From assembly GCA_037355855.1 (NCBI GenBank), contig CM074759.1, forward strand, positions 3,906,001 through 3,970,000: a DNA stretch of 64,000 nt, given 5' to 3'. Positions 60,403 to 64,000 of the stretch are shown here, one piece after another (within the stretch, counting starts at the first letter, position 1; every line of letters starts with the position of its first letter). The notes under the pieces are model-generated. The model was not told the origin of the DNA and did no database searches. It saw only the letters and a list, made by a program, of their open reading frames with translations. The position numbers and the translations under genes are program-made. The DNA is from Pseudo-nitzschia pungens (taxonomy: Eukaryota; Bacillariophyta; Bacillariophyceae; Bacillariales; Bacillariaceae).

Positions 60403-60697
60403 TGTTACATGTTGACGTAGGTCCCCTACGAGAGGCTCTAAATGATTATTGAATCCCGCATGTGCTCCAATATACAAGAATATATATAATATTCATGTAC
60501 ATATACTGAATATTCAACGTACACGAATACACATACAATTCAAATAAAGATTCTCATGACTCACCGATCATTCATCCCATAATCAAGGAATCATTCCCAT
60601 CTCTTAAAGTATTCAACCATTCTCTTTCATAACACAATTTATTAATCATTCATCATTAAAATACTCCTATCGTGTATTTCTACCTTAACGTGTAACA
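60403..60697 (+). repeat. GO-4 3' LTR (295 bp)
   Basis: Identical by eye to the reassembled 5' LTR; followed by GGAAC and the copia gag. Confidence 0.95.
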
Positions 60698-61081
60698 GGA
60701 ACATCATGGTGAAGTGGTAGAAGAGATCGAATCAGAGGTTACTGAGTTGACTGAACCAGTAGAAATGAACTGGAGTCGAAATAGGGCAAACAGGAACAGA
60801 AACAAGCCAAAGAAAAGAAAAGGCAAGAAACCAGTACAGAATGTACAGAGAAAGTACGACAATGGTCGCAAACTGAGCGGACCAAAAGGATATAACCGTG
60901 GACACAGACACACGATTGGCCATAGTCAAAGGCAGAAGACACATACTAACAAAGAATGTCAACACTGTCCAAGACCTAAACACACCAGGAATGACTGCGG
61001 AACGATTAGGCCTGCGCATAAGAAACAGAACAAATGCTGTGCGAAACCTAAACACACACCAGGAAGGCGTGCGGGATCAAC

Positions 61082-64000
61082 ATGCAGGCGCGTAAGAAAC
61101 AAACAAAATTGAATCGTAAAGGATGGTACCGTGCACCAGCACATACCTATAACAGACCAATACTGGGAGAGGTACAAGCAGTTACGGAGTTACTCGATGA
61201 TAATGGACAGTTAAAGGGTTGGAGTATGAAACTTAAAGCAGTACCAGTCGGGACCGACAGTGATATGTTGATATCCGTGCCGCAATATATACATGCGGCA
61301 GAACAATTGGAGTCACACACACGCAGAACGTATGCAATCCGGCATTGGACCGACAGACTCGAACAAGGCGCGCCGAACGATTGGCCAACCGAAGATCAAC
61401 GGACATATGAACACAGGAATTACGAGCACGCAGGGTACGAAGAGTACGCAATGCTGAATACAGAAGGTGTCACTACGGCACTTACGGCAAACTCGGCGTC
61501 CGAGTCACTATACTCACCTTATATATGGATCGCAGACACAGGAGCAACGTGTCACATAACAAACAGCCGGGTAGGCTCAATTCCTTCTAAGAACGCTAAC
61601 GCACGACTGAAGAATGCAAATCACTCCATGGACGCTAGCAGGAACAAGATGCAAGCAGTAGCTATCGTGGATATACCAGGAATAGTACGAGGACCAAAGG
61701 GAACCACGACTGTAGATACGGTGGATCGAAATTTAATCTTTGCTCCATAACCAAACTAACTGACAATGGTTGGACCATGACAGGAGATAAAACTGGGATA
61801 CACTTGTATTAAGGTAAGCAGACACTACACTTCGACATACCAATCCACTCGAAAGAAGGCAAGCTCTGGGCAGTAAGAATTGACCGGAGACATGATGACA
61901 GACAGCAGGAAATGGTGTTGGCGGCTAAACAAGCCACGATGACTGTGCATCAAGCACACGAGTACTGTGGACACGCAAATATCCGCAGCACCAAGCAGAC
62001 AGCCAAACACCTGGGTTGGGTACTAGAGGGCAAAGGTGCCACATGTGAGGCGTGCACAATTGGCAAGGCGAAGCAGGTTGATTTCGGAAGTGGAGAAACG
62101 CAACAAATAAAGAACATTGGTCAGAAATGGTACGTGGATGGACTGTCACTTAAGGAACCGAAGAAAGGAGGAGTGGTTTTCCCATACAGCAACTGCTTGA
62201 CAGTCGGCGTTGAATATCTGACCGGGGAAACAATCCTTGGATGGTATCGAACAAAGAAAGGCTTTGTCGACGATTTCTGTACCAAGCTCCATCATTTCAA
62301 GAAACATGGGAAACACCCGGAGTATATTCGGTGCGACGATGGTGGGGAGAATTACAAGTTCGAGGCAACGCTCAACGGCAAAGACTGGCAAATGGACACA
62401 CAGTTTTGAATATACAGCCAAAACACCACAGCGCAACTCTCGGGTAGAGACCAAACTGTATCATTTGTGCAGGAAGACACGTGCAGCATTGGCGGCGGCA
62501 AATGTGCCCAATAAGTATCGATACACACTTTTCACCCATTTTCTTAAGTGGGCAGCTCAGACAGACATGCTGACAGTGGTAAAGATACATGGGAAGAGAC
62601 TGACCCGACATGAGCATTTGTACGGGAGGTTACCCAAATGGATCAATAATCTACAGGTGGCGGGAATGGCCGGCGTGGTGAAAACACATACAAGGGGTAC
62701 GGCGAAAGTGAAGGCGCGCGGCAAGACATGCCTGTTTGTGCACTATGCGGAAGACCATGCTGGAGACTGTTACGTTATGTATGATCCGAAAAATAAGAAA
62801 ACAATCCACTTGAGAGACGTTCAATGGTTGGGGCGCATGTATTACAAGCCGGTCAGTTTGCCGGGAGTGGATATTGATATTGAGACATCAATGGAGGAGG
62901 AATCCGTGGCATCTGACTCAAGTGAGAGCTATGGTAGTGAGGAGAGTGCAACACACACATCAATACACACGGAGGTGGTGGACTTCAAGGCGGAACAGCC
63001 GCTGTTTGGGACCACGGAAACAGATACAGAGTCAACAGACGGAAGTGCGACAACCGACAGCAGCTAATCGAACACGCGAGTCGTTCGCGCAGTCACGAGG
63101 TCTGGACGTCAGGTCAGAGCACCATTAGCACACGATGGAACCATGCTCGCAGCGCTCGCAATCCAAGATGGATACGCTGAAGAAACATACCTGTTAGGGT
63201 TAGATGAGGCAGGTATCAGCACTCTAGATGAGGTTTATGATGAAAGTATGATGGAGGAAGAGGCGCTGTTGTTCGCACTGACAAAGGGAGAAAAGGTCTG
63301 CAGGCGGCACTACAATACTACCGAGAGTGCTGTAAAGCATTGGCATTTATGGGGTTCAAGAGAAATCCGGCGGAACCATGTGTGTTCTATAAATATGAGG
63401 AAGAGCAATTGGTCTTGTTCGTCCTGTGGGTGGATGACTGTTGCATCTCTGGGCCTAAAGAGCTGGTCCTGCAGACAGTGGAACAATTTATGGGACTGTG
63501 GGACTGCAAAGACCTTGGGCAGTTGAAGGAGTACGTGGGCTGTCAAGTAGAACGCGATTTAGGGCATATCCGACTAACGCAACAGGTAAAAGTGCAGCGA
63601 TTTGTGGACGAGTTTGGGTGTACCGGTGGAACTGGAACACAGAATAAAGCGCCAACAACACCAGCAGAGCCGGGAAGTGTTTTGGAATTTAAGCCCGGAG
63701 TTGACAAACCTCTGTCGCCGGAGGAACAAACCAAGTATCGATCCGGAGTAGGAATTCTACTGCACATGATGAGATGGAGTAGACCGGATGTGCTGAACGC
63801 AGTGAGAGAACTGTCAAGCCACATGCTACAGGCTGGTACGAGAAGCATGAAGGCGCTTAAGAGAGTCATGAATTTCATTGTGTCCACCAAGAAGAAGGGT
63901 TTCACGATCAAGGTTACTAAGCATGGTGGGTGGAACGGACAAAGGGGCAAATATAAGTTAACGATAAGTGGTAAGTGTGATTCGGAGTATGCGAAACACA
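61082..64000 (+). pseudogene. Copia pol: protease, integrase, RT remnant, start of RNase H
   Basis: The frame from 61082 overlaps the gag end by 31 bases in the -1 phase. Protease: YIWIADTGATCHITNS (DTGA). After a shift near 61725 and a TAA at 61810 comes the integrase zinc region (HEYCGHANIRSTKQTAKHLG, CEACTIGKAK) and core (KWYVDGLSLK, RCDDGGENYKFE). After a shift near 62400 follow the rest of the core (TPQRNSRVETKLYHLCRK) and the acidic linker, with a TAA at 63065. The N-terminal part of RT is missing: LLFALTKGEK joins directly to LQAALQYYRECCKA near 63293. The catalytic LFVLWVDDCCISG follows, then RNase H begins with SGKCDSEYAKH at the window edge. Not functional. Confidence 0.85.

Larger units (their letters stand above)
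55716..60697 (+). mobile_element. Gag-only LTR element GO-4, with NLR-4 in its 5' LTR
   Basis: GGAAC is duplicated at 55711-55715 and 60698-60702. The 5' LTR is 55716-55977 plus 57969-58001 (262 + 33 = 295 bp) and the 3' LTR is 60403-60697 (295 bp). They look identical by eye, so the insertion is young. Internal region about 2.4 kb with one intact gag and no pol. Confidence 0.95.
54713..61112 (+). pseudogene. Copia gag, split by GO-4 (54713-55715 and 60703-61112)
   Basis: Removing GO-4 and one GGAAC copy joins the two parts in frame: CVPCRE continues as HHGEVVEEIESEVTELTEPV, giving about 470 aa. The N-terminal half is a UBN2/Gag-like helical domain (SWWAYLRAYAAQKDFIEALK, GQAHVIVQDLFAEYRGDPAT, RDFFARLAKIELKYADRTQG). 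Two adjacent CCHC knuckles follow (CYHCGKTGHIKRDC, CGHCGKKGHTEANC), then a basic Arg/Lys/Asn tract and a third knuckle-like motif (CQHCPRPKHTRNDC, CX2CX4HX4C) in the second part. It ends at TGA 61110-61112. It would coat the element RNA. Confidence 0.88.
54190..64000 (+). mobile_element. Ty1/copia element (CoDi-like), defective, 3' end outside window
   Basis: 5' LTR 54190-54601, leader, gag from 54713 split by GO-4 and resumed at 60703, then protease, integrase and RT remnants to the window edge. The order integrase before RT is diagnostic of copia. Several frameshifts and a deletion in RT make it inactive. Confidence 0.88.

Overview
The window is a retrotransposon-dense piece of a eukaryotic nuclear genome. 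It is probably a diatom or related stramenopile. This is inferred from short GT-AG introns of about 100 bp, a copia element resembling the diatom CoDi group, Gag proteins with a CRIPGHNHDW-type zinc motif, and a PPYQPKYGPTEY-type Tc1/mariner transposase. Only about 4.5 kb (49631-54189) looks like host sequence. It holds an OMA1-like M48 metallopeptidase gene, a Tim17/NDUFA11-like gene, and the first exon and a half of a DMT-type transporter gene that a copia element has cut.

Left part (1-30264), nested retroelements. NLR-3, an old non-LTR element on the minus strand, lies at 9288-28162. A 584-bp TA-flanked MITE (9680-10263) and a Ty3/gypsy element, Gyp-A (11808-25713, 5-bp duplication ACCAG), have inserted into it. 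Gyp-A in turn carries NLR-2, a full-length 10.9-kb non-LTR element (14225-25147, 19-bp target duplication). NLR-2 has ORF1, an overlapping ORF2 (endonuclease, RT, RNase H, zinc finger) with one nonsense codon, a 5' UTR of hairpin repeats and a 3' UTR with two hairpins. On the left, NLR-1 (1-7657, minus) cuts the gag of a second gypsy element, Gyp-B. On the right is the pol and 3' LTR of another Gyp-B copy.

Middle part (30480-49628). A MITE inside a MITE is followed by a Tc1/mariner-like transposon, Tmar-2G. It has TIRs of about 220 bp, a TA duplication, a broken transposase gene and a convergent second gene (ORF B) for a Cys-rich, coiled-coil-like protein. Tmar-2G is inflated to 18.7 kb by gag-only LTR elements (GO-1, GO-2, GO-2', GO-3), a near-identical 1.2-kb duplication, and about 5 kb of unrecognised repeat-rich DNA. 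That DNA includes an array of GNRA-type hairpins.

Right part (49631-64000). After the host genes comes a defective Ty1/copia element (5' LTR 54190-54601). Its gag is split by gag-only element GO-4 (55716-60697, TSD GGAAC). The 5' LTR of GO-4 is itself split by NLR-4 (55978-57947), a 2-kb non-autonomous derivative of the NLR family. NLR-4 keeps only the 5' hairpin repeats and the 3' hairpin tail.

The most interesting signals are these. First, perfect 12-14-bp palindromes begin at the first internal nucleotide after the 5' LTR in three unrelated LTR families, where a tRNA primer-binding site is expected. Second, there is a two-gene mariner-like transposon. Third, the NLR family has an autonomous/non-autonomous pair with covarying 5' and 3' hairpins. 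All identifications come from reading the sequence; no database search was run.
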